A stretch of 64,000 nucleotides of DNA, taken from positions 2,300,001 to 2,364,000 of the forward strand of contig NZ_CP122960.1 of assembly GCF_029854195.1 (NCBI RefSeq). Direction: 5' to 3'. How positions within the stretch are numbered: position 1 is the first letter of the stretch; every line of letters starts with the position of its first letter. Source of the stretch: Amylibacter sp. IMCC11727. Its GTDB lineage: Bacteria; Pseudomonadota; Alphaproteobacteria; Rhodobacterales; Rhodobacteraceae. Below, piece by piece: positions 35,528 to 43,641 of this stretch. Under the pieces are notes generated by a model that did not search any database, was not told the origin of the DNA, and worked only from the letters and a program-made list of their open reading frames with translations. A program made the position numbers and the translations under genes.

Positions 35528-35847
35528 GCAAACAAGGCTTGGACATCTTTTGTCCAACCCAAAGACAATGAGCCATCTTGGTCGATCACAGGGCGTTTCA
35601 TCAACGTCGGGTGGTCGGCCAAAAGCGTGAGCGGGTCTTTTGCACGCTCCGTTTCATCCAAACCCCGCCAAGTGGTGGAGCGCGTGTTCAACAAACTGTC
35701 ACCGAACGCATCCCAAAACCGCTGTAAATCATTGGGTGTTACACCGTCTGCACGCACGTCGATGTAATCAACCACGTGACCCGCAGCTTCCAATGAATTC
35801 AGCGCCTTACGGCATGTATCACAGTTTTTCAGACCATAGAGTTTCAT
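35524..35847 (-). CDS. ArsC/Spx/YffB-family thioredoxin-fold protein
   Basis: A 107-residue protein with the CxxC redox pair in LKNCDTCRKAL near the N-terminus and the conserved DHPTLMKRPVIDQDG stretch near the end. It belongs to the ArsC-like family; the CDTC form and length fit the YffB/Spx subgroup rather than a true arsenate reductase. No arsenic genes are near. It converges with the DoxX gene (4-nt overlap). Confidence 0.86.
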   Translation of the reverse strand: MKLYGLKNCDTCRKALNSLEAAGHVVDYIDVRADGVTPNDLQRFWDAFGDSLLNTRSTTWRGLDETERAKDPLTLLADHPTLMKRPVIDQDGSLSLGWTKDVQALFA

Positions 35848-36079
35848 CAATCAATCCTCGCCTTTTTGGCGTTATTGCGGCTTCGGCAACAATCCGCAAG
35901 TGCGCAACGTTACGAAACCTGCCCTTGCATTACCCTATAATGGGGTCCATAGACGATGCGTGAGGTTCATCTTTTTACGATCCGCTCCTTCTTCGATGTA
36001 GCAGACCCGACCTAAGACACAGAGCTACACCAACAGCCGCAGCACGTCGCGTGCGGCATATTTAAAAGGAGTGGCTCTG
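35848..36079 (+). promoter_or_regulatory. Upstream region and long leader of the cold-shock gene
   Basis: About 230 nt between the ArsC-family start and the cold-shock ATG. It probably contains both divergent promoters and a long 5' leader, as is common for csp genes. AAAAGGAG at 36064-36071 is an excellent ribosome site for the ATG at 36080. Confidence 0.45.
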
Positions 36080-36286
36080 ATGGCTACTGGTACAGTGAAA
36101 TGGTTCAATTCAACAAAAGGCTATGGCTTCATTCAGCCTGATGCTGGCGGATCCGATGTGTTTGTACACGTCTCTGCTGTTGAACGCGCAGGCCTGAACG
36201 GCTTGGAAGACAACCAAAAAGTGACATACGAAGTTGAAACCGGCCGCAACGGTCGTGAAGCGGCGACGGATTTGGCACTGGCCTAA
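36080..36286 (+). CDS. Cold-shock DNA/RNA-binding protein
   Basis: A 68-residue CspA-family protein, a single five-stranded beta-barrel that binds single-stranded nucleic acid. RNP1 is KGYGFIQP and RNP2 is VFVHVSA; it starts MATGTVKWFNSTKG. The start is set by an AAAAGGAG site 8 nt upstream; an in-frame GTG at 36071 overlaps that site. A strong terminator follows. Confidence 0.95.
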   Translation: MATGTVKWFNSTKGYGFIQPDAGGSDVFVHVSAVERAGLNGLEDNQKVTYEVETGRNGREAATDLALA

Positions 36287-36307
36287 GGTTTAGGCAAAGC
36301 GAATTTT

Positions 36308-36343
36308 AAAGGCCCCGAGCAGCGATGTTCGGGGCCTTTTTTG
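36308..36343 (+). terminator. Terminator after the cold-shock gene
   Basis: AAAGGCCCCGA pairs with TCGGGGCCTTT and a T-run follows. It may also end the convergent DUF2177 gene, whose stop is at 36369 on the other strand. Confidence 0.85.
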
Positions 36344-36368
36344 TGTGAGAACTTTCGGTGCTGTGCCT

Positions 36369-36770
36369 TTAGGAAAAGATCATCCGCGTTAGGGTCACAC
36401 CTGCCCAAGCGGACACGCCCGACAGCACCGCGCCCCATGTGACATCGACAGCCACCATCTGCCATGACCAGCCTTTGAGCGTTGCCAGGTTGGTAAATTC
36501 ATAGGTTCCATAGGCCATGGCCCCAAGGATCGCACCATTCAAAAACGCTTTGATCGGCGCGCCTTCGGCCAAGGCGGGAAGGCTCGCGAAATAGAGCACA
36601 CCAACGATGTAAGCGAGGTAAAAGGCCACCGCTGCACCAAGGCGCAGGTCAGGCAGCAGAAAGGCCCCAATGTGGCGTTCAAACAGCGGTGACATGACCC
36701 GCGTCAGCATGATCGCGTCGAGCGCGAGGAAGATAACGGCGGTGATGGCATAGAGGGTGAGTGTTTGCAT
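36369..36770 (-). CDS. DUF2177 family membrane protein
   Basis: A 133-residue protein with four membrane segments. It begins MQTLTLYAITAVIFLALDAI, has AVAFYLAYIVGVLYFASLPA and the conserved YGTYEFTNLATLKGWSWQM followed by VDVTWGAVLSG. These fit DUF2177; function is unknown. The start at 36770 is chosen over an open frame of 44 more codons that lacks family character. It is divergent from the RAYT gene. Confidence 0.88.
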   Translation of the reverse strand: MQTLTLYAITAVIFLALDAIMLTRVMSPLFERHIGAFLLPDLRLGAAVAFYLAYIVGVLYFASLPALAEGAPIKAFLNGAILGAMAYGTYEFTNLATLKGWSWQMVAVDVTWGAVLSGVSAWAGVTLTRMIFS

Positions 36771-37027
36771 AAGATGGAGGGTAGCCTGCGTGTGGGCGAA
36801 GGCAAGGCGGTTTCGAATTTCGAAAAAATCCGCAGGGGAAACAGGCGCGGACGCAGCGTTAAGATTTGGGCGGAATTTGCGAAATACAGCAGCCAGAAAC
36901 ATACCCGCAACCCTACCAGAACCCCACCATACACGAGGGTGTGATTGAAGGGTTAAGGAATGTTGCGTGGGTTAAACCGTTCCCCCAAGCAACACCAATT
37001 ATTAACCAGTTTGGGCGAGTGTTCGAA

Positions 37028-37501
37028 ATGTCGAATTATGTTCGCCCGAAACTCAAAGGCGCCTGTGTGTTTTTCACGGTGGTGACGGCCCAGCGCGGAT
37101 CGGATGTGTTGGTGCGCCGCATTGATGTGTTGCGCAATGCTGTAAAACAGACCCATGATGAACGCCCGTTTCAAATCGATGCTTGGGTGGTTTTGCCCGA
37201 TCACATTCATTGCGTGTGGACCTTGCCAGAAGATGACCATGATTACGCGATCCGATGGAGCGTGATCAAAGCGCGATTTTCGCGGGCGATGCCAAAAGTA
37301 CAGCGACGGCAAAGTCACGTTAAACGGCGCGAACGCGGGATTTGGCAAAGACGGTTTTGGGAACACCACATCCGCAACGAGTCCGATTACCGCGCACATG
37401 TGGAATATTGTTGGCACAACCCGATCAAACACGGGTTTGTAGATCACCCCAAAGATTGGCCATTTTCATCATGGCACCGCGATGTCGGCCGTTTTGGATG
37501 A
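37028..37501 (+). CDS. REP-associated tyrosine transposase (RAYT)
   Basis: A 157-residue member of the Y1/IS200-like transposase family domesticated with REP repeats. It has the HUH motif in LPDHIHCVWTLPEDD and the catalytic Tyr in the region ESDYRAHVEYCWHNPIKHG. It begins MSNYVRPKLKGACVFFTVVT. A near-perfect inverted pair of REP-like elements lies just downstream (37503-37643), which supports the RAYT reading over a plain insertion sequence. The start ATG at 37028 fits the family; the frame is open further upstream. Confidence 0.9.
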   Translation: MSNYVRPKLKGACVFFTVVTAQRGSDVLVRRIDVLRNAVKQTHDERPFQIDAWVVLPDHIHCVWTLPEDDHDYAIRWSVIKARFSRAMPKVQRRQSHVKRRERGIWQRRFWEHHIRNESDYRAHVEYCWHNPIKHGFVDHPKDWPFSSWHRDVGRFG

Positions 37502-37502
37502 T

Positions 37503-37532
37503 CCCGTAGGGTGCGCATTCATTGCGCACCAT
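37503..37532 (+). repeat. REP-like element, left arm
   Basis: A 30-nt sequence starting CCCGTAGGGTGCGCA with an internal GGTGCGCA / TGCGCACC palindrome. It begins next to the stop of the RAYT gene and is repeated in inverted form 81 nt further on. Confidence 0.82.
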
Positions 37533-37613
37533 CAAGACGGTGGGGCCGCGTGAAGGGAAAAGAGGATTGGGAAAGGGATGGATTTGCGAAGACCGTGAGT
37601 GTTTCGACGTTGA

Positions 37614-37643
37614 ATGGTGCGCAATGATTGCGCACCCTACGGG
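37614..37643 (-). repeat. REP-like element, right arm (inverted)
   Basis: The reverse complement of the left arm with one mismatch, ending GCACCCTACGGG on the plus strand. The two arms make a REP pair (BIME-like) that could fold into nested hairpins. Confidence 0.82.
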
Positions 37644-37731
37644 TGCTCTTACCCAGCAAACGTATATGTAACGACTACTTAACAGTTATGCTTGACTCTG
37701 CGGAAAAAACAATCCTGAGTGGAGCTGACTT

Positions 37732-38424
37732 TTGGTTAAATTTGTAGAAGAAACTGTGGCATTTAATTTTTTAAAGAAACCCCCCTTACTTAGCATTGAA
37801 AGCATTAGAGATTCCGCATGGGATGTGCAGGACTATCGGAACAAATCAAAAATTTGCATTATTGACGATAGTGACTTCGGCAAAAAGAATGGCATTGAAA
37901 ATCATGGTTACAATGTACAAGAGTTAGGAGATATAAGCTCAATCGAGCAATGCGCAAATTTTGACATCATTGTTTGCGACATTCGAGGAGTAGGTGCGGC
38001 TTTCGAAAGCAACTTAGAGGGCGCTTATATAATCAAGGAAGTTAGGTCACGTTTCCCCGAAAAGTATATTATTATGTACAGCGCCAGCAGCTTTTCCGCA
38101 CGCTTCCAACCATACTTAAAAGTCGCAGATTCACACCTTAGGAAAATTGATGACATCTCTGATTGGGTAGATAGCTTGGACGAGGGCGCAAAACAACTTT
38201 TGCATCCATATTGTAGATGGGTCAGGACAAGGGACATTTTGCTGCATTCTGGAATTGAAATCTCAAAAGTAAGTCGACTTGAAAGTGAATATGTAAACGC
38301 AATCAAAACTTCTGACCCAGAAATAATTAAACGAGCGTTTCAAGATGATCAAATCGATAACTTGAAACTAGCAGGTCTAGGGGTTGGAATTGCTCAATTC
38401 ATTGCGACAATCGCAATATCGTAA
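37732..38424 (+). CDS. Response-regulator-like REC protein, unknown output
   Basis: A 230-residue protein from a TTG with GGAG upstream. A receiver domain covers about residues 38-150: the acidic pair D45-D46 in KICIIDDSDF, the phospho-acceptor D83 in IVCDIRG, a Ser near 117 in IIMYSASSF and K138 in SHLRKIDD. The remaining 80 residues are helical, end in a hydrophobic stretch (LAGLGVGIAQFIATI) and match no output domain that I know. It is followed by a kinase-like gene 15 nt on. The pair is A+T-rich and isolated. Confidence 0.72.
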   Translation: MVKFVEETVAFNFLKKPPLLSIESIRDSAWDVQDYRNKSKICIIDDSDFGKKNGIENHGYNVQELGDISSIEQCANFDIIVCDIRGVGAAFESNLEGAYIIKEVRSRFPEKYIIMYSASSFSARFQPYLKVADSHLRKIDDISDWVDSLDEGAKQLLHPYCRWVRTRDILLHSGIEISKVSRLESEYVNAIKTSDPEIIKRAFQDDQIDNLKLAGLGVGIAQFIATIAIS

Positions 38425-38439
38425 AGAGGAAACATCAAT

Positions 38440-39171
38440 TTGGATGAAAAGATCGAATTTATTGGTAACGAAATTGAACTGCTCGAAGATATTGTTCACG
38501 AAACTGAACACCAGGTAGGGCAACTCTTGTTTTGTTTAATGGATTCTTCAAAGATCATATCACGACAGACAATTGATTTTGGAAGATTAGAAGAGCAGCT
38601 CGCGACCGCTACCGAGTGCGCAAACGTTGTTAAACTTGTGACTGAAAATGCAAGATTGGCGGACAAGGATTACGAGGCCAACAATGAAACAAAAGAAATT
38701 CGAATTTTTGACAAAGTATTCAGGGCTTACAAACAAATTGGATATCGAGCCCGTGTAAAAGAAGTTGAGTTAACGCTGCAGGGCGATTCAAAGAAAGTTA
38801 CAAGAATTTTTCCGTGTTTTGATATGCTGTTCTATATCTTCCTTGAAAACGCCTTAAAGTATTCCCCTAGCAACATGGAAATTGAAATACTTGTACAAGA
38901 TGAAAAAGACGCATGCGTTGTAACCATCGAATCTGTTGGACCAAAGGTGCTACCAGCCGAGGAGCCAAAACTAACAGATAGAAAGTTTCGAGGCGAAAAT
39001 GCTATAAAAGTTGTACGTAAAGGTCGCGGTTTAGGACTCCATACAGCAAAGAAAATTTGCGAACTACATGATGTGGAACTGAAGTTCTTTGTAAGAGACC
39101 CTACGTTCCAATCAAATGGCACTGATCACTGCACATTTGTCGTGCAGGCAAAAGTACCTTCCTTCAATTGA
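38440..39171 (+). CDS. Sensorless histidine-kinase-like protein
   Basis: A 243-residue soluble protein from a TTG with AGAGGA upstream. H20-E21 in EDIVHETEHQVGQLL resembles a kinase H-box. The ATP domain has the N-box FLENALKYSP (N137) and the G2 box GRGLGLHTAKKICELH near 195. The usual Asp of the G1 box appears as Glu (TIESVGPKV), which is odd. There is no membrane or sensor domain. It probably pairs with the preceding REC protein; signal and output are unknown. It converges with thyX. Confidence 0.72.
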   Translation: MDEKIEFIGNEIELLEDIVHETEHQVGQLLFCLMDSSKIISRQTIDFGRLEEQLATATECANVVKLVTENARLADKDYEANNETKEIRIFDKVFRAYKQIGYRARVKEVELTLQGDSKKVTRIFPCFDMLFYIFLENALKYSPSNMEIEILVQDEKDACVVTIESVGPKVLPAEEPKLTDRKFRGENAIKVVRKGRGLGLHTAKKICELHDVELKFFVRDPTFQSNGTDHCTFVVQAKVPSFN

Positions 39172-39177
39172 GTCTTG

Positions 39178-40089
39178 TCACCCCAAAACCTCCATGAACT
39201 CGCGCCATTCCCGCGCAGACATACCCACTTCCTCTGCCGTCACTTCCTCGCCCTTCAGCATCTTGCGCAGCGCGTCAACTGCTGGTTGCGACAGTTGCGC
39301 CCCACCCAATCGGTAGTCTTCAAACGCTTTGTAGGCGAAGGGGACCCAATCGGCCACCAGTCTACAAATCTCATCCGCATACACGCGGATTTCGTATTGG
39401 GCGTGGCTGTCGGCGCGCAGGCGCAGGAAGTGGAAGAGGTTGTGCAGGTCTACTTTCCAGTACCATTGGGTGTAGATGTTGGCGGGCAGGTTCATGCGGG
39501 CGAGTTCACGGGCGAGCGCGATGCCGCCCTGTTCGTCGTCCTCGATCATGGTTTCGTAGTTGTCATAGGCGCGCGCGCTGTCGGCTTTGAGCATTTCTAG
39601 GACGCGGTGGCTGTCGGCTTCGCTCAGGGCTTCGCCGCGGCCTTGGTTGTTGATCACGCTCTGCTTGTTCAGGTGTTCGGTTGCAGGGATGTAAAATTCG
39701 CGGTCGAGGATAGAATAGCGGGCAGAGTATTCGTTCACGTTGGCGGTGCGATGGCGGATCCATTGGCGGGCCACAAAGACGGGCAGTTTGACGTGTAGCT
39801 TGATTTCGCACATTTCAAACGGGGTGGAGTGCCAGTGGCGCATGAGGTAGCGGATCAGGCCCTCGTCGTTTTGCACGGCTTTGGTGCCTTTGCCGTAAGA
39901 GACCCGCGCGGCCTGTGTGATGGCGGCATCATCGCCCATATAATCAATGACGCGCACGAAGCCGTGGTCGAGCACTTGGTGCGCGGTATAAAGGTGTTGT
40001 TCCATGCCAGGGGCCACCACACGGCGGGTGGCTGTGGATTGCGCGCGCTGCTCGTCGATGTCGGCCTGTTGTTCGGGGGTAATGGACAT
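39178..40089 (-). CDS. thyX: Flavin-dependent thymidylate synthase
   Basis: A 303-residue FAD enzyme that makes dTMP from dUMP with methylene-tetrahydrofolate and NADPH. The ThyX motif is in RQWIRHRTANVNEYSARYS (RHRxxNxxSxRY). It begins MSITPEQQADIDEQRAQS, with the RVIDYMGDDAAITQAARVSYG start of the core split here by position. The frame is open far upstream, but those residues are low-complexity Pro/Arg and are rejected. It is divergent from the DUF1194 cluster. Confidence 0.95.
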   Translation of the reverse strand: MSITPEQQADIDEQRAQSTATRRVVAPGMEQHLYTAHQVLDHGFVRVIDYMGDDAAITQAARVSYGKGTKAVQNDEGLIRYLMRHWHSTPFEMCEIKLHVKLPVFVARQWIRHRTANVNEYSARYSILDREFYIPATEHLNKQSVINNQGRGEALSEADSHRVLEMLKADSARAYDNYETMIEDDEQGGIALARELARMNLPANIYTQWYWKVDLHNLFHFLRLRADSHAQYEIRVYADEICRLVADWVPFAYKAFEDYRLGGAQLSQPAVDALRKMLKGEEVTAEEVGMSAREWREFMEVLG

Positions 40090-40289
40090 GGATACAATTC
40101 CTCTGGGTGACTCGCGGGCCACTATATCTGGGTGAAAGCGATCAAGGAACAGCCATATGCAGGTGGATTGCGGGAAAATGTGCGGAAATACCCGTGGACG
40201 CCAGATGACAGAGGGTTGATCAGCCCCAAGGTTGTGTCGTGACGGGTCTGCGGGTAGCCTTTTGGCATTGAACAAAAGGGGCGGATCAC

Positions 40290-40961
40290 ATGCGAAACTT
40301 GGCGGCGGCACTGGTTGGCACGGCGATGGCGCTGGCCCCTGCCCCTGTGGCGGCCTGCGGTGTGGCGCTGGCGCTGACGGTGGATGTATCGGGATCGGTG
40401 GATTCTTATGAGTACGATTTGCAGATGGGCGGATTGGCGGCGGCATTGCGCGATGGGTTGGTGGCGGATGCGTTGATTGCCGAACAGGCGGCGGTGATGG
40501 TGGTGCATTGGTCGGGGCAATCGCGCCAGTCTGTTGTGGTGCCGTGGACGCGGGTGACGTCTGTACAAAGTGCGGATGCGCTGGCAGATGCGGTGGAACA
40601 GGTGCCCCGTGCGTGGCGAAATTTTTCAACGGGCATTGGGGAGGCACTGACCTTTACCGCCAACCAGTTTGGCGCTGTGGCCGACTGCGACCGGTTTGTG
40701 ATTGATGTGTCTGGGGACGGCATATCAAACGAAGGAGCCCCCCCAGAAGACATCAAAGAGGCCTTGGCCGCCGCTGGGTTTGTGATCAACGGTCTGGCCA
40801 TTGAAGGGCAAACCGCGAACCTGACGGAATATTACCGTGCCAAGGTGATTGCGGGGCCAAATGCGTTTGTTTTGCCGTCTTTCGGTTTTTTGGATTATCC
40901 CGAAAAGATCAAAAAGAAGTTGATCCGCGAAGTGACGAAACAAGTGTCCGCGTTGGAGTAA
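40290..40961 (+). CDS. DUF1194 von Willebrand-type secreted protein, copy 1
   Basis: A 223-residue protein with a signal peptide (about 1-22) and a vWA-fold DUF1194 domain. The MIDAS is LTVDVSGSVDSYEYDLQ. A second conserved motif is FVIDVSGDGISNEG and the end is DYPEKIKKKLIREVTKQ. DUF1194 proteins are mostly alphaproteobacterial and have no known function. Two more copies follow within 10 nt spacing, so the three form one operon. Confidence 0.9.
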   Translation: MRNLAAALVGTAMALAPAPVAACGVALALTVDVSGSVDSYEYDLQMGGLAAALRDGLVADALIAEQAAVMVVHWSGQSRQSVVVPWTRVTSVQSADALADAVEQVPRAWRNFSTGIGEALTFTANQFGAVADCDRFVIDVSGDGISNEGAPPEDIKEALAAAGFVINGLAIEGQTANLTEYYRAKVIAGPNAFVLPSFGFLDYPEKIKKKLIREVTKQVSALE

Positions 40962-40965
40962 TTGT

Positions 40966-41715
40966 TTGAATGTGTGGCGCGTGAGGATGAGGCGGAATTT
41001 GGATATTTGGACCAAGAAAAAGGCGGGGTTGGTGCGCTTATCTGTGATGGGTGTGATGTGTGGGGTCTTTGTCGCCATGGCGCAAACGGCGCTGGCGTGT
41101 CGCCAAGCCTTGGTTTTGGCGGTGGATGTATCGGCGAGTGTGTCGACCCGGGAATACGAGTTGCAGCGCGATGGGATTGCTGCGGCCCTGCGCGATCCAG
41201 AAGTAATTGATTGGATCGTGGCCCCAGCGGGATCAGAGGTGGAGTTGTTTATCTTTGAGTTCGGGAACCGCAATTATCAATGGTATTGGGTGAATTGGAC
41301 CAAGATCACGTCAGAGGCGGTTTTGGCGCAAGTGGCCGATACGGTGGCCGCTGTGCAGCGCAATCGCGAGAGCCAGTCTACAGGCTTGGGCGAGGCGATT
41401 TTGGCGGGTGCAGATGCTTTGGCGTCGCGCACCTGTGCGCAAAAGACAATTGACGTGTCAGGAGATGGTAAAAACAATGTGGGGGTGCGCCCGCAAGATG
41501 TGAAGGATCGGTTGCGCGCAGACGGGATCACGGTGAATGGATTGGTTATTGCCACACAGGATATTGCGGAGATGAGTGCCTATTACAACGCCAATGTCAT
41601 TGTGGGCGACGGCAGTTTTGTGGAAACAGCAGGCGGGTTTGAAGATTACGCCCGCGCCATGAAACGCAAATTGCTGCGTGAATTGGTGCCAAAACTGGCT
41701 ATGGTGGCGGAATGA
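40966..41715 (+). CDS. DUF1194 von Willebrand-type secreted protein, copy 2
   Basis: A 249-residue paralogue with a longer N-terminus ahead of its signal segment (LVRLSVMGVMCGVFVAMAQTALA has been described by position, about residues 22-44). The MIDAS is LAVDVSASVSTREYELQRDG, the second motif TIDVSGDGKNNVG and the end DYARAMKRKLLRELVP. A TTG at 40966 has a GGAG site 8 nt upstream; GTG 40972 or ATG 40987 are alternatives. It overlaps copy 3 by 4 nt. Confidence 0.88.
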   Translation: MNVWRVRMRRNLDIWTKKKAGLVRLSVMGVMCGVFVAMAQTALACRQALVLAVDVSASVSTREYELQRDGIAAALRDPEVIDWIVAPAGSEVELFIFEFGNRNYQWYWVNWTKITSEAVLAQVADTVAAVQRNRESQSTGLGEAILAGADALASRTCAQKTIDVSGDGKNNVGVRPQDVKDRLRADGITVNGLVIATQDIAEMSAYYNANVIVGDGSFVETAGGFEDYARAMKRKLLRELVPKLAMVAE

Positions 41716-42389
41716 AACGGATTTTCCTGCCTTTTGTTTTGTTGATGCTAATGGCCCGTGCCGCGTTTTCCTGCGAGGTGGCGCTGGTGATGGCGCTGGA
41801 TGTATCGCGATCCGTGGACCGTGATGAATACAAATTGATGCGTGATGGAATTGCCAGTGCGTTTCTCGACGACGAAGTTCGCCAACTGATCGAATGGATG
41901 CCGGGCGGGATTATGGTGACGGTGACGCAATGGGGGGGCGAAGGACAACAACGCCAAGCCGTTCCATGGCAGCGGGTGCGCGACAAAGCAGGGATTGTGC
42001 GCTTTGTTGATGCGTTTACATCCCAGTCGCGCGGGTTTTGGATGGCCGATACAGCGGTGTCCGAAGCTTTGATCCATGCAGATGGGATGTTTCGCGGTGC
42101 GCCATCCAAATGCCGCCGTCACGTGATAGATGTGTCAGGGGACGGGATTGCCAATGCGGGCGCACAGGCGGCCCCGATTGCACAGGCCATTGGTTATGAA
42201 GGCACGACCATCAACGGGTTGGTGATTACGGGGGCGAACCCTGACCCCGTTGCCTATTTCGAGCAAAACGTCATCAGCGGGCCATTTGCTTTTGTCGAAG
42301 TGGCCAACAGTTATGTTGACTATCCCCGCGCCATGAAACGCAAGTTGCTGCGCGAATTGACGCCAGCGGTGGCCACGCTGGCAGATTAA
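41712..42389 (+). CDS. DUF1194 von Willebrand-type secreted protein, copy 3
   Basis: A 225-residue paralogue. Signal peptide about residues 1-19 (LLMLMARAAFS), MIDAS MALDVSRSVDRDEYKLMRDG, second motif VIDVSGDGIANAG and end DYPRAMKRKLLRELTP. It is closer to copy 2 than to copy 1 at the C-terminus. ATGA overlap with copy 2 indicates translational coupling. It converges with the DUF1287 gene, overlapping it by 4 nt. Confidence 0.9.
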   Translation: MKRIFLPFVLLMLMARAAFSCEVALVMALDVSRSVDRDEYKLMRDGIASAFLDDEVRQLIEWMPGGIMVTVTQWGGEGQQRQAVPWQRVRDKAGIVRFVDAFTSQSRGFWMADTAVSEALIHADGMFRGAPSKCRRHVIDVSGDGIANAGAQAAPIAQAIGYEGTTINGLVITGANPDPVAYFEQNVISGPFAFVEVANSYVDYPRAMKRKLLRELTPAVATLAD

Positions 42390-42985
42390 GGCGCTTCGTT
42401 CAGACGATAGTGGCCCGTGATTTCGAACAAAAACAAAATGTCCTGTTCGCGCGTTCCACTGCCAATGTTATGGATGATCAGCGGTGTGCCGTCCGTAGAT
42501 TTATTGGCAGACACCACGCCGATATGAGTCAAATTTCCAGGCAGGTTCCATGACACAATATCCCCTGTTTGAAACCGGGATGGATCACTGCTGATCGGTA
42601 GTGACGCCCCTTGGCGTTCAAAATAGCGGCGCAGATTTGGGACGCGGCGGTGATCTATGTTTGGATCAGGACGTTTGAGACCCCAGTTTTTCGGATAAGA
42701 TGCGAAATTCGCTTTCATGTCGCGGTGAACGCGTTCTTGCAGATCAATCCCATGCGCATCGCGCAGGGCACGGATCACAACATCGGTACAAACACCTGTG
42801 CGCCGAGGCAGATCCCCAAGGGGGTAATCAAGGCTGACGTAGGCAGGATCATAACCTGTGGTGACGCCGATTTGGGATGCCGCTGCGTTGGCCGTTTGCT
42901 GTGCAAACGCAGTGTCGGCCTGCGATATGTGCGGGGTCAAAAGGACAAGGCTGATGGCGGTGGCAAAGAGCGCATTTTTAATCAT
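42386..42985 (-). CDS. DUF1287 domain secreted protein
   Basis: A 199-residue protein with a signal peptide (about 1-23, ending ISQA). The DUF1287 core has the presumed catalytic Cys in GVCTDVVIRALRDAHGIDLQ, HRRVPNLRRYFERQG, and a His in THIGVV with HNIGSGTREQD near the end. The fold is thought to be NlpC/P60-like, so a cell-wall or peptide amidase is possible. Unproven. It converges with the DUF1194 operon and is divergent from ssrA. Confidence 0.87.
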   Translation of the reverse strand: MIKNALFATAISLVLLTPHISQADTAFAQQTANAAASQIGVTTGYDPAYVSLDYPLGDLPRRTGVCTDVVIRALRDAHGIDLQERVHRDMKANFASYPKNWGLKRPDPNIDHRRVPNLRRYFERQGASLPISSDPSRFQTGDIVSWNLPGNLTHIGVVSANKSTDGTPLIIHNIGSGTREQDILFLFEITGHYRLNEAP

Positions 42986-43054
42986 ACGTTGTGGTAATCA
43001 ATCCAAACTGTTTCACGCAAGCAGTGTTAGTCAGCCCCTTGAATTCAGGCGGGC

Positions 43055-43396
43055 ACGTGCCTATATCTGGAATGTCTCCTTCGGGGGACTATGGTGATAA
43101 ACGCGCATGTAATAAACGGATCGGACCCGGGGGCGGTACCCGGCGACTCCACCAAAACACCTGTCTTTGCAGGGGGTATGGGGTCGAAATAGGATCGACG
43201 GACGTCTAAAGATGTTAGCTTTTACTCGGTGAGATACCACCGTTATCGGTTCGATTAAGCTAGTTGCAAATGACAACAGAGCTCCAGTTGCCCTCGCTGC
43301 GTAAGCAGTGCGGAATACTGAAACATTAACTCCTAAGGTTTAGCGACCTTAGGCGGGGTTCGCAGGCACCTGGCAACAGAAGCCTGCACTTCCAAC
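43055..43396 (+). ncRNA. ssrA: Transfer-messenger RNA, permuted two-piece type
   Basis: The acceptor piece lies first and ends in CGACTCCACCA at 43144-43154, with a T-arm-like CCGGG/CCCGG hairpin before it. A short spacer follows, then the coding piece starting GGGGTCGAAAT at about 43180; its first seven bases pair with CGACTCC. A tag frame begins at 43266 and reads ANDNRAPVALAA then TAA. The 3' part ends near GCCTGCACTTCC. This permuted order is known from alphaproteobacteria. The 5' boundary is approximate. tmRNA frees stalled ribosomes and tags the products for ClpXP; sspB lies 4 kb on. Confidence 0.92.
43266..43304 (+). other. tmRNA tag reading frame
   Basis: Thirteen codons encode Ala-Asn-Asp-Asn-Arg-Ala-Pro-Val-Ala-Leu-Ala-Ala and a TAA. 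The resume codon is GCA after AGTT. The LAA end is the usual ClpX-recognised degron. Confidence 0.9.
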
Positions 43397-43641
43397 CACC
43401 GCCGTGGCCTTTGTTTCACAAAGACCTTTTGCTGCAAATGACATGCACGCTCCAGTTGCCCGCGCGGCGAAAGCAGTGCGGAATACTGAAACATTAACTC
43501 CTAAGGTTTAGCGACCTTATTAGGCCGTGGGCATTGGCAAATGCCAAAGCCCATAGGTTCGCAGGCACCCCCAGATTTTCAAGAAAATCTGTCTGGGCTT
43601 TGCAAGCAAAGCCTACGGGCAACAGAAGCCTGCACTTCCAA
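43396..43641 (+). repeat. 246-bp tandem unit 1 with degenerate ssrA 3' fragment
   Basis: The unit contains a copy of the ssrA tag region (GCAAATGAC at 43434) and the 3' part ending GCCTGCACTTCC. The tag copy reads ANDMHAPVARAA and its stop is changed from TAA to AAA. Between the GACCTTA and GTTCGCAGGC landmarks it carries an extra hairpin-rich insert absent from the true gene. It lacks the acceptor piece and the start of the coding piece, so it is not a working tmRNA. Confidence 0.88.

Noticed and set aside
40090..40647. Long N-terminal extension of the thyX frame
   Set aside because: The extra 186 codons are Pro/His/Arg-rich low complexity, lie antisense to the first DUF1194 gene, and ThyX proteins begin at MSITPEQQ.
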